DNA of 11,640 bases, from contig DKBM01000116.1 in NCBI GenBank assembly GCA_002451215.1, positions 1 to 11,640 of the forward strand, given 5' to 3'. Positions within the stretch are counted from its first letter, which is position 1. The number at the start of each line of letters is the position of its first letter. The stretch is from SM1-46 sp002451215 (GTDB lineage Bacteria > Pseudomonadota > Gammaproteobacteria > Acidiferrobacterales > Sulfurifustaceae). The position numbers and the translations under genes were made by a program. Below, piece after piece: positions 1 through 6,207 of the stretch. Below the pieces are notes generated by a model. The model did no database searches and was not told the DNA's origin. It was given only the letters and a program-made list of their open reading frames with translations.

Positions 1-516
1 CAGCGCGTAAGGCTTCGCTACCATATCAAGCCGCTGTCCCAAAACGATACCAAGGACTATATACAGCATCGCCTCAAGATCGCCGGGGCAGAGGGCGAGG
101 AAATATTCGATGCGAGCGCCTATCCCATCGTGCACGAGTACACGGGTGGTCTCCCCAGGCTGATCAATTCCCTTTGTGATACGGCGCTGGTGGTGGCTTA
201 CGCAGACGGCCAGACCCGGGTCAGCAAGGAAGTGCTGAGGTCGGCAATTGAAGAGTTGCAGTGGCCAACTTTCGCGGCGCGAGAGGCGGCATCAAAACGG
301 AGGCCAAAGGGCAGAACTCGCAAGCGAGATGACGTTCTGGAATCGTTGCCGGACCTGATCGCGCGGCAAACGCTGATACTGGGAGCGATTGATCAGACGC
401 TTAGTGGGCTCAATGTGACGCTTCGGCATTTGCCCGATCTGGCGGAGCGATTGACGCAGCTTGAGCAAAAGCTGGACGAACTGTCGGGTGACTGGCGGAA
501 GCGGGTTCGGCAGTAG
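1..516 (+). CDS. XrtA/PEP-CTERM-associated ExeA-like AAA ATPase (C-terminal part; start lies upstream)
   Basis: Frame 1 is open from the window edge to TAG at 514-516 and gives 171 residues with no start. The Walker A and B motifs would lie upstream and are not visible. What remains matches the end of the AAA module of ExeA/GspA-like ATPases: a YHIKPLS segment (about residues 7-13), then TGGLPRLINSLCD at residues 48-60, a sensor-2-type motif with Arg53. After residue 90 the sequence turns basic (RRPKGRTRKR, 100-109) and then forms a heptad-like helical tail (about 113-165) that may be a coiled coil. ATPases of this type recur in exosortase-A EPS loci beside FemAB-like and deacetylase genes, and the genes downstream here fit that setting. 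The family call is good. The XrtA-specific assignment rests on context, and the exact role (export or assembly energetics) is not known from the sequence. Confidence 0.8.
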   Translation, partial: QRVRLRYHIKPLSQNDTKDYIQHRLKIAGAEGEEIFDASAYPIVHEYTGGLPRLINSLCDTALVVAYADGQTRVSKEVLRSAIEELQWPTFAAREAASKRRPKGRTRKRDDVLESLPDLIARQTLILGAIDQTLSGLNVTLRHLPDLAERLTQLEQKLDELSGDWRKRVRQ

Positions 517-579
517 AGCGGTTGCCCACGATAGGCCGGACGGAAGGAAGGAGCGAGATCGGCAGTCGCATCTGTTGCA

Positions 580-593
580 GCGGTCGCGACCGC
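580..593. promoter_or_regulatory. Perfect 14-bp palindrome, possible operator or activator site
   Basis: GCGGTCGCGACCGC equals its own reverse complement over 14 bases. It sits in the non-coding gap about 140 bases upstream of the transcription start predicted from the candidate sigma-54 element. That is a usual distance for an enhancer-binding activator. The right arm runs into one copy of the 9-base repeat GCGGTTGCC (592-600). It could bind a dimeric regulator, but in GC-rich DNA a self-complementary run of this length can also arise by chance. Confidence 0.3.
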
Positions 594-703
594 GGTTGCC
601 GGCTTCGGTGAATTGCTGGACCCACCCGGATACAGGAACCAACACTGCAGCGGGGGTTCCGGAATATTCTGCGGCGTGATGGTGTTGAGCCGACTTGGTC
701 ATC

Positions 704-719
704 GGGCATGGTCGTAGCT
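704..719 (+). promoter_or_regulatory. Candidate sigma-54 (RpoN) promoter for the EPS operon
   Basis: The sequence GGGCATG-GTCG-TAGCT matches the -24/-12 consensus TGGCACG-N4-TTGCW at 9 of 12 defined positions. The critical GG (705-706) and GC (717-718) are present with exactly 10 bases between them. Transcription would start near 730 and leave a leader of about 67 bases before the FemAB-like start. Sigma-54 with an enhancer-binding response regulator (PrsK/PrsR) is a known control mode for PEP-CTERM/EPS loci, so the match is plausible. It has three mismatches and is a prediction only. Confidence 0.3.
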
Positions 720-796
720 GCGTTCGAAAATTCAGCGGGAGTGTCTGTTCGGTAATGTGTACACGCGGATGCATTGCCTACCGAAATTGAGAGCCA

Positions 797-1876
797 ATGG
801 AATCATCTATCCTCCTGCGCGGGGCCGAACCAGTTTCGCCCGCATCGTCGGGCCGACCATCCATTTTGGAAGGCGATGGTAGTGTCTGGCGTTCTCTTCA
901 TTCGTTTCTCGCTAACCAGCTGGACTTGCATTTCCTCCAATCGCTTGGCTGGTATGGATGTCGCAGCGGTTTGAATTCCTTTTATTGCGCAACGATGCGA
1001 GCCGGACAAGTCGTCGCTGCCTCCCTGGTTCGCGAACGGCGTATTCCGGGGACAGGGCTTAGCGTCTACCGCATTGAGCGCGGGCCGGTCGCGGCAAGCC
1101 CCGAAGATCTGGACGTGCACCTGCGGCTCATGTGCGACGACCTGCATCGCAACGCCGCGCTTGTCTCGGTCAGTCCTCACTACTACGGAGCACGCGGCGA
1201 GGCGTATGAGGCAAAGCTCAAGAGTGGGGGATGGCGGCGAATGCCGCGGATATTGTCGAACTATCAAGCGACCATTGTGGTGAACCTGACCGAGGATATC
1301 GAGCAGATTCGTGGCAAGTTGCGGCGTTCGCTCCGAACCCAGTTGAATCGCGGCGCGCGCCTTGGAATCCAGATCAAAGAGGGAAGCGACGCGTCGGCAA
1401 TTGCGACTTTCGTGGAACAGCACGATGCGATGGCGCGTCGTCGAGGATTGGCGCCGATCCCCGGCGAGGTGACTCGATGCCTGGGGGATCGGTCGGATAG
1501 TGCACAATCTCTATTGCGTCTGTTAGTCGCGGAATACGAGGGGCAGCAGATTGCCGGGATACTCCTTGTTCGTGCGGGCGATCGCGCCATATACGAATGG
1601 GGCGTTACCAGTGAGGAGGAGAGTCACAGACAATTGCCGCTCAGTCATATGCTCCACTGGGAGGCCATCGAGTGGGCGAAATCCGCCGGCTATCACTATT
1701 ATGACTTCGGCGGCTATTGGGAGGAGCGGGGTGACGAGGACCCGATCAACCGCTTCAAGACGGGCTTTTCAAAGGAAGTACAGCGTTTCGTTCCGGAGTA
1801 CTACTATCCGGTGCGCCCCCTGCTCGCCGGGGCGCTCCTGGGCTTGGCGAGCCTTAGGGCGAGGATCATGTCATGA
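797..1876 (+). CDS. FemAB-like acyl/aminoacyl transferase, XrtA/PEP-CTERM system-associated
   Basis: This 359-residue protein resembles the FemAB/GNAT-fold transferases found in exosortase-A EPS loci. The C-terminal half has the typical signature: an acidic catalytic-domain segment ending in YYDFGGYWEE (301-310), then INRFKTGFSKE (317-327) and a tyrosine-rich VPEYYYPV. A basic helix, KLRRSLRTQLNRGARLG (174-190), lies in the middle. No signal peptide or clear membrane span is visible apart from a mildly hydrophobic C-terminal helix (342-354), so it probably acts in the cytoplasm. Classical Fem proteins use aminoacyl-tRNA to add amino acids to peptidoglycan stems. The acceptor and donor here are unknown, and an amino group on the EPS sugar is an inference from the neighbours. 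ATG 797 has only a weak GAGAG four bases upstream. No better in-frame start preserves the N-terminal domain. The gene ends in an ATGA overlap with the deacetylase gene. Confidence 0.8.
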   Translation: MESSILLRGAEPVSPASSGRPSILEGDGSVWRSLHSFLANQLDLHFLQSLGWYGCRSGLNSFYCATMRAGQVVAASLVRERRIPGTGLSVYRIERGPVAASPEDLDVHLRLMCDDLHRNAALVSVSPHYYGARGEAYEAKLKSGGWRRMPRILSNYQATIVVNLTEDIEQIRGKLRRSLRTQLNRGARLGIQIKEGSDASAIATFVEQHDAMARRRGLAPIPGEVTRCLGDRSDSAQSLLRLLVAEYEGQQIAGILLVRAGDRAIYEWGVTSEEESHRQLPLSHMLHWEAIEWAKSAGYHYYDFGGYWEERGDEDPINRFKTGFSKEVQRFVPEYYYPVRPLLAGALLGLASLRARIMS

Positions 1877-2655
1877 CGCCCGTCGTCCTGATGTATCACG
1901 CGCTCGTTGCCGGGGAGCTGGTTCCCGGCGCGGATCCACACTATAGCGTGTCGGAATCGAGTTTTCGTCAGCAGCTCCAATTGGCGAAGGATGCACGCTT
2001 GCGCCTTGCGTCAGTAAGGGACCTGATGAGCCATCCCGAATGGGAAAACGCCAGTGTCGGGATCACATTCGACGATGGGCACATCAGCAACTTCGAGGTT
2101 GGAGTTCCGTTGCTCGTAGAGCTGCAGGGCAGCGCCGATTTCTTCGTAAACCCTTCGACCGTCGGTACGCCGAACCACGTATCGTGGTCGGCGCTAAGGG
2201 ATATGTCGCTCGCCGGAATGTCGATTCAGTCCCATGGCTATACCCATCGCTATTTCGACGATCTGACGCCTGAGGAGATCAGGAGCGAGTTGCGCAATTC
2301 CAAACTGGCGATTGAGGACCAACTTGGCACGCACGTGACGCTGTTTGCGCCGCCCGGGGGGCGGATCGACGATCGAGTTTACGAGGCTGCCCGGGAGTGC
2401 GGCTATCAGGGCGTCTGCACGTCCCGTCCCGGGAGATATCGCGCATCCAGCTGGATCGTGCCACGCATGGCAGTGCTTGCAGCATCGCCGCTGGGGAAGG
2501 TGGAAGACTGGATACTGGGGCGAGAGCCCTCCATGACAATTGCTCGCTCGCGGTACTGGATTGCGTACAGTATGAAGCGGGCACTTGGTAATTCAGCATA
2601 CGAGCAGTTTCGCCGTCTTGTTCTTGGTCTCAGCGGCAGAGGCAGTCGTGGCTGA
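1873..2655 (+). CDS. NodB-domain polysaccharide deacetylase (compact, 260 residues)
   Basis: This is a carbohydrate esterase family 4 type metal-dependent deacetylase, expected to remove acetyl groups from N-acetyl (or O-acetyl) sugars of the polysaccharide. The NodB motifs are in order. TFDDG (65-69) supplies the catalytic base Asp67 and metal ligand Asp68. SHGYTH (120-125) supplies the metal-binding His121 and His125. APPGGR (159-164) is motif 3. The protein starts with the family-typical MTPVVLMYHAL. At 260 residues it is little more than the catalytic domain, without signal peptide, membrane anchor or carbohydrate-binding domain, so a cytoplasmic substrate such as a lipid-linked precursor is possible. 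It is shorter than the DUF3473-containing deacetylase usual in XrtA loci. ATG 1873 lies in an ATGA overlap with the upstream gene, with GAGGA (1861-1865) seven bases before it. Confidence 0.88.
   Translation: MTPVVLMYHALVAGELVPGADPHYSVSESSFRQQLQLAKDARLRLASVRDLMSHPEWENASVGITFDDGHISNFEVGVPLLVELQGSADFFVNPSTVGTPNHVSWSALRDMSLAGMSIQSHGYTHRYFDDLTPEEIRSELRNSKLAIEDQLGTHVTLFAPPGGRIDDRVYEAARECGYQGVCTSRPGRYRASSWIVPRMAVLAASPLGKVEDWILGREPSMTIARSRYWIAYSMKRALGNSAYEQFRRLVLGLSGRGSRG
2638..2642 (+). promoter_or_regulatory. Ribosome binding site that favours GTG 2648 for the GT2 gene
   Basis: AGAGG lies five bases before GTG 2648. The frame can be extended back to TTG 2585, but that adds 21 residues inside the deacetylase gene without a comparable ribosome site. 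Starting at GTG 2648 puts the first membrane helix directly at the N-terminus, as is usual for this glycosyltransferase type. Confidence 0.55.
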
Positions 2656-3772
2656 AGGTGCGTTCTGGTTTTCCGTTGCCTTGTTGGCCTACACGTTCGC
2701 CGGGTATCCGGCGGCGATCTGGGTGTTTGCGCGTATCTGGCCGCGAGCACCACGGAAAAGGTTTGCACAACCGCCCGTTACCATCGTGATCAGCGCGCAT
2801 AACGAGGAGCATCACATCGCACGAAAGCTTGATAGCTGTTTCGGGCAGGACTATCCACCTGAGCAAATCGAGGTTGTTGTCGTGTCGGACGGCTCCACCG
2901 ACAAGACGGCGGACGTCGTTCGCAGCTATGACAACAAGAAGCTAAGGTTGGTGGAGCGCAGCGACCGACGTGGCAAGGCCGCCTGTTTGAACGACGCAAT
3001 GGGTATTGTCAGCACGGAGTTTGTCGTCTTTACGGATGCTCGCCAGCGTCTCGACAAGAAATCGGTCACTGCCCTGATGGCCAATTTCGCGGATGAATCG
3101 GTTGGAGCGGTCAGTGGCGAACTTGTTTTCGAGGCGACCGAAGCAGAAAGCTTCGCGAGCAGTGTGGATGCCTATTGGCGCTATGAGAAAGTGATACGGG
3201 CCGCTGAAGCACGTGTGGACTCGATTGTCGGCGTCACGGGAGCGCTTTACGCAATCCGAAGCTCCCTGTACCTGCCGATTCCGCAAGGAACCATTCTGGA
3301 CGATGTTCTGATTCCCATGAACGTGGTCTTGCAAGGAAAGCGTGTTGTGTTCGAACCGGAAGCGAGGGCGTTCGATGTCCCGTCACGCGACGTCTCGACG
3401 GAGAAGAAGCGTAAGGCGCGTACGCTCGCGGGAAATTATCAGGTATTGGCCCTGAGACCGGCGTTGTTGAATCCATTGCGCAACAGGATTTGGCTCCAGT
3501 ACGTCTCCCACAAGGTTCTTAGGCTCGTTGCGCCGGGTGCAATGGCGGTCGCATTCGCCGCGAACGTGGTGCTGCTCAACGATCCGCTGTACGCGGCTAC
3601 GTTGTCGGCGCAGCTTGTCCTGTATGCAACAGCGCTTTTCGGCTTGCTCGTGCCAAGCCTGCTCCGACACCGACTCGTGCGTCTTCCGGCAACGTTTTGC
3701 GTGTTCAATTGGTATGCGGTTCTGGGCCTGGTGCAGTATCTGCGCAATAGGCATAGCCACTTGTGGAAGTAG
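2648..3772 (+). CDS. Membrane-bound family 2 glycosyltransferase (cellulose-synthase-like fold)
   Basis: This inverting GT-A glycosyltransferase of 374 residues has one N-terminal membrane helix (about 6-29) and three or so C-terminal ones (about 291-311, 320-338, 347-366). The catalytic domain lies between them and should face the cytoplasm. Visible motifs are PVTIVISAHNEE (43-54), nucleotide-binding SDGSTD (80-85), TDAR (129-132) in the DXD position, VGVTGALYAIR (194-204), LDD (218-220) in the ED position, and RTLAGNYQ (258-265) in place of QxxRW. The layout resembles processive or chain-initiating membrane transferases such as the IcaA/BcsA group. Whether it is processive cannot be told. 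It overlaps the deacetylase gene by 8 bases, which favours a common transcript and coupled translation. A 51-base gap to the next chosen start is the loosest junction within the operon core. The alternative start is TTG 2585. Confidence 0.85.
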   Translation: MAEGAFWFSVALLAYTFAGYPAAIWVFARIWPRAPRKRFAQPPVTIVISAHNEEHHIARKLDSCFGQDYPPEQIEVVVVSDGSTDKTADVVRSYDNKKLRLVERSDRRGKAACLNDAMGIVSTEFVVFTDARQRLDKKSVTALMANFADESVGAVSGELVFEATEAESFASSVDAYWRYEKVIRAAEARVDSIVGVTGALYAIRSSLYLPIPQGTILDDVLIPMNVVLQGKRVVFEPEARAFDVPSRDVSTEKKRKARTLAGNYQVLALRPALLNPLRNRIWLQYVSHKVLRLVAPGAMAVAFAANVVLLNDPLYAATLSAQLVLYATALFGLLVPSLLRHRLVRLPATFCVFNWYAVLGLVQYLRNRHSHLWK

Positions 3773-3808
3773 GGAACGCCGGGACAGGGCCAGCGAGGTG
3801 CGGTGAGT

Positions 3809-3814
3809 GAAGGA
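3809..3814 (+). promoter_or_regulatory. Ribosome binding site that favours ATG 3824 for the first GT4 gene
   Basis: GAAGGA lies nine bases before ATG 3824, and the protein then begins MKVLYIVSLFP, the usual first beta strand of a GT-B fold. The competing GTG 3803 has GAGG (3795-3798) only four bases upstream and would add seven residues (MSEGLRS) of no recognisable structure. Both starts are possible. Confidence 0.5.
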
Positions 3815-3823
3815 TTGCGCAGC

Positions 3824-5041
3824 ATGAAGGTGCTCTACATTGTCTCGCTTTTCCCGTGCTGGTCTGAGACGTTTATCGTGCGCGAGATCCGCGAACTCCT
3901 CGCGCATGGAGTTGACATACGGATCCTTTCGCTCAAGCCCCCACAGGAAGAGCTGGTACAGGAGGATGCACGCGAGTTGCTTCCGAGGGTGATCTATCCG
4001 CCGAGGGGGTGGGAGCTCATTCGGGCAGCCGTCAGCGGGCTTTGGCGGGGCCTCGGCCACAATCTCGGCTTCATATTGTTGGTCTTTCGCGAGTTGTGGC
4101 GAAGCCCGATCAGTCTGGCGAAGACACTGGTTGTCTGGTGGCGCACCCTTGGAGCGGTGGAGGCCGTGCGGGCATGGGGGCCGGACAGGATCCATGCACA
4201 TTGGGCAACCTATCCAGCATCGAGCGCGATGCACTTGTCCCGGTTAGTGGGCGTGCCCTTCAGCTTTACAGCACATGCGCATGACATCTTCGTGGAGCGT
4301 CAGCTGCTTGTGCCAAAGCTGGAGACGGCGGAGTTCGTGGCAACGATTTCCGAATTCAACCGTCGACTCCTGGCGCAGACAGCGAAACGTACGCCGGCCG
4401 GCCGGATTCGCATTGTTCACTGTGGCATTGACGTGAACAACTTCCCTTATATGGAAGGGCGGCCCGATCCGGCCGCGATTCTTGCGGTGGGCCGCCTTGA
4501 TGAGATCAAGGGATTTCCGGTATTGATCGAGGCCTGCAAGCTGCTTCGAGACCAGGGGGTCCAATATCGCTGCGCGATAATTGGGGATGGCGAGCTGAGG
4601 ACTGTGCTCGAGAGCGCGATCCAGATGTATCAACTGCATGACAATGTTCAGCTTCTCGGCGCACGACCTCAGGCGGAGGTGCGCCGCTACCTGTATTCTG
4701 CGGGAATGTTCGTGCTGCCATCGGTCGTCACGAACAATGGCAACATGGATGGAATTCCCGTTGCGCTCATGGAGGCGATGGCTGCCGGGACCCCGGTTAT
4801 TTCGACGCGTGTCTCGGGGATACCAGAGCTCGTGGAGGACCGACTCAGTGGGTTGCTTGTTCCCCAGAAGGATCCAGTTCGCCTCGCCGGGGCCATCGAA
4901 GAACTGATTGCGCTGGCGGGGCCGGCGCGGCTCGAGATGACTCGGGCGGCCCGCTCGGCAATTGAGGACAGATTCTCGGTGCAGCGGGAGTCGGCCAAAC
5001 TTCGTGGTTTTTTTGAGGGAGCAGTCGGGGACGCTCTATGA
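3824..5041 (+). CDS. Family 4 glycosyltransferase (WcaL/colanic-acid-like subgroup)
   Basis: This retaining GT-B glycosyltransferase of 405 residues should add a sugar from a nucleotide-sugar donor to a lipid-linked EPS intermediate. The N-terminal domain shows MKVLYIVSLFPCWSETFI, then IHAHWATYPA (123-132) and FTAHAHDIF (148-156), which is typical of the colanic-acid/WcaL-like subgroup. The donor-binding C-terminal domain shows VGRLDEIKG (222-230), IIGDGELR (252-259) and NMDGIPVALMEAMAAGTPV (307-325). In the last motif the first Glu of the usual E-x7-E pair is an Asp (Asp309), with Glu317 kept, a common variant in this subgroup. A run of seven T (5008-5014) sits near the 3' end. The stop overlaps the next start as ATGA (5038-5041), indicating translational coupling. 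The sugar specificity cannot be read from the sequence. GTG 3803 is an alternative start. Confidence 0.87.
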   Translation: MKVLYIVSLFPCWSETFIVREIRELLAHGVDIRILSLKPPQEELVQEDARELLPRVIYPPRGWELIRAAVSGLWRGLGHNLGFILLVFRELWRSPISLAKTLVVWWRTLGAVEAVRAWGPDRIHAHWATYPASSAMHLSRLVGVPFSFTAHAHDIFVERQLLVPKLETAEFVATISEFNRRLLAQTAKRTPAGRIRIVHCGIDVNNFPYMEGRPDPAAILAVGRLDEIKGFPVLIEACKLLRDQGVQYRCAIIGDGELRTVLESAIQMYQLHDNVQLLGARPQAEVRRYLYSAGMFVLPSVVTNNGNMDGIPVALMEAMAAGTPVISTRVSGIPELVEDRLSGLLVPQKDPVRLAGAIEELIALAGPARLEMTRAARSAIEDRFSVQRESAKLRGFFEGAVGDAL

Positions 5042-6207
5042 GCCTGATAAGACTGTTGATCGTCACCGACGAGATGGAGGTTGGGGGGACCCAGCGGCAG
5101 ATCGCCACGCTACTCGAAGGGTTAGACAAGAGCCGGTTTTCGCCGACGCTGCTCTATTTTCGTGAACGGTCCCATCTCGTTGATCAGGTTGAGCACGCGG
5201 GGGTGGAGACGGTACAAATCCCGAAGCGAGGGGCGATAGATCCAGGCTTCTTTCTACGGCTTCGGCAGTTCTTGCAGCGTGGCCAGTTCGATGTAGTGCA
5301 TTGTTTTTCCTTCTCAGGGGAATTATGGGGCGCCCTGGCACTCACGCTCGTTGGAAAAGGCAGGTTGATTACATCAATCCGGGGGGTGTACGAGTGGTAC
5401 CGTCCCTTTCAGTGGATTGTGAAGACCTGGGTCACCCGCAGATCCTTCTGTGTGGTGGCGAACTCACAGGCAGGCGCCGACTATGCACGAAGAAGAATGA
5501 AGCGCGCAGCGCGTGTTCCAATCGAGGTTGTATACAACGGCATCACAGCAGTGTCGCTTGCCGGTGAGGAAGAGCGCGCGAGAATGCGTGGATCGCTTGG
5601 CGTGGGAGCCAATTCGGTCATGGTTCTCTTTGTGGGACGCCTCGTTGACCACAAGAATCTTCCCTCGCTGATCAGGGCGTTTCAACGCATTGACTCTGCG
5701 AGCAGGTACGACATTCGTTTGTTCGTCGCGGGTGAGGGCCCGGAGCGGGAGTTGTTAGTCCGCGCATCGAAGGCAATGCGCGCGGACCGGCTCAGCTTGC
5801 TGGGGGAAAGACGCGATGTCGCGGCGCTGATACAGGCAAGCGACTTCCTCGTACTTCCTTCGAGGCGAGAGGGGTTGTCGAACGCCATTCTTGAAGCCAT
5901 GGCGGCGGGAAAGCCGGTTGTCGCGTCGCGCGTGGGCGGCAACGTTGAGTTGGTTGCTCACGAGGAGACGGGCCTTCTGTATCCCGGCGACGATGACGCG
6001 GCGCTCGCAGAGGCAATTGAACGCCTTGCCGCAGATTGCCAACTTCGAAATAGATTGGGAGCGGCAGCAAGAATCGTGGCGCAGCACGAGTTTTCACGGG
6101 AAACGATGATCGCACGGACAGAGCGGTTGTATGAAAAGGCTGCTGGAAAGTCCGGGGGCGGTTCTCTTGCCGGGGGTAAATTGAAGAGCGTGGGAGTAGC
6201 ACCGTGA
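5038..6207 (+). CDS. Family 4 glycosyltransferase
   Basis: This GT-B fold glycosyltransferase has 389 residues. The N-terminal domain starts LIRLLIVTDEMEVGGTQRQ, where the glycine-rich GGTQRQ loop (16-21) is typical of GT4 enzymes, and continues with FDVVHCFSFSGELWG (84-98). The C-terminal domain has VGRLVDHKN (199-207), AGEGPER (231-237), and REGLSNAILEAMAAGKPVV with Glu278 and Glu286 forming the intact E-x7-E pair. The protein is soluble or peripherally bound. A short glycine-rich tail (about 372-380) follows the last helix. ATG 5038 overlaps the previous stop by four bases. GGGGA (5027-5031) lies six bases upstream and is a modest ribosome site, so coupled translation is likely. It probably adds one residue of the EPS repeat unit. 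Donor and acceptor are unknown. Confidence 0.88.
   Translation: MSLIRLLIVTDEMEVGGTQRQIATLLEGLDKSRFSPTLLYFRERSHLVDQVEHAGVETVQIPKRGAIDPGFFLRLRQFLQRGQFDVVHCFSFSGELWGALALTLVGKGRLITSIRGVYEWYRPFQWIVKTWVTRRSFCVVANSQAGADYARRRMKRAARVPIEVVYNGITAVSLAGEEERARMRGSLGVGANSVMVLFVGRLVDHKNLPSLIRAFQRIDSASRYDIRLFVAGEGPERELLVRASKAMRADRLSLLGERRDVAALIQASDFLVLPSRREGLSNAILEAMAAGKPVVASRVGGNVELVAHEETGLLYPGDDDAALAEAIERLAADCQLRNRLGAAARIVAQHEFSRETMIARTERLYEKAAGKSGGGSLAGGKLKSVGVAP

Larger units (their letters stand above)
517..796. other. Intergenic gap with candidate regulatory elements
   Basis: This is the only sizeable non-coding stretch in the window, lying between the ATPase stop and the FemAB-like start. Open frames across it (for example 461-679 and 774-974) have arginine-rich, low-complexity translations, lack ribosome sites, and overlap the flanking genes in other frames, so I see no gene. 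It contains a perfect palindrome (580-593), a 9-base direct repeat GCGGTTGCC (518-526 and 592-600), a short GTGTACAC palindrome (757-764), and a possible sigma-54 -24/-12 element (704-719). There is no obvious GC stem followed by a T run, so a terminator after the ATPase is not supported. The gap probably holds a promoter for the downstream operon. Confidence 0.6.

Noticed and set aside
461..679. Small plus-strand open frame in the 517-796 gap
   Set aside because: It begins inside the ATPase gene in another frame, and the translation is Arg/Pro-rich without features of a real protein.
803..1507. Minus-strand open frame of 234 codons
   Set aside because: It is fully antisense to the FemAB-like gene, with no recognisable motif and no ribosome site noted.
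3383..4234. Long minus-strand open frame of 283 codons
   Set aside because: It lies opposite the GT2 and first GT4 genes, which have clear family motifs. Its translation is Arg/Pro/His/Cys-rich with no recognisable domain, typical of a shadow frame in GC-rich DNA.
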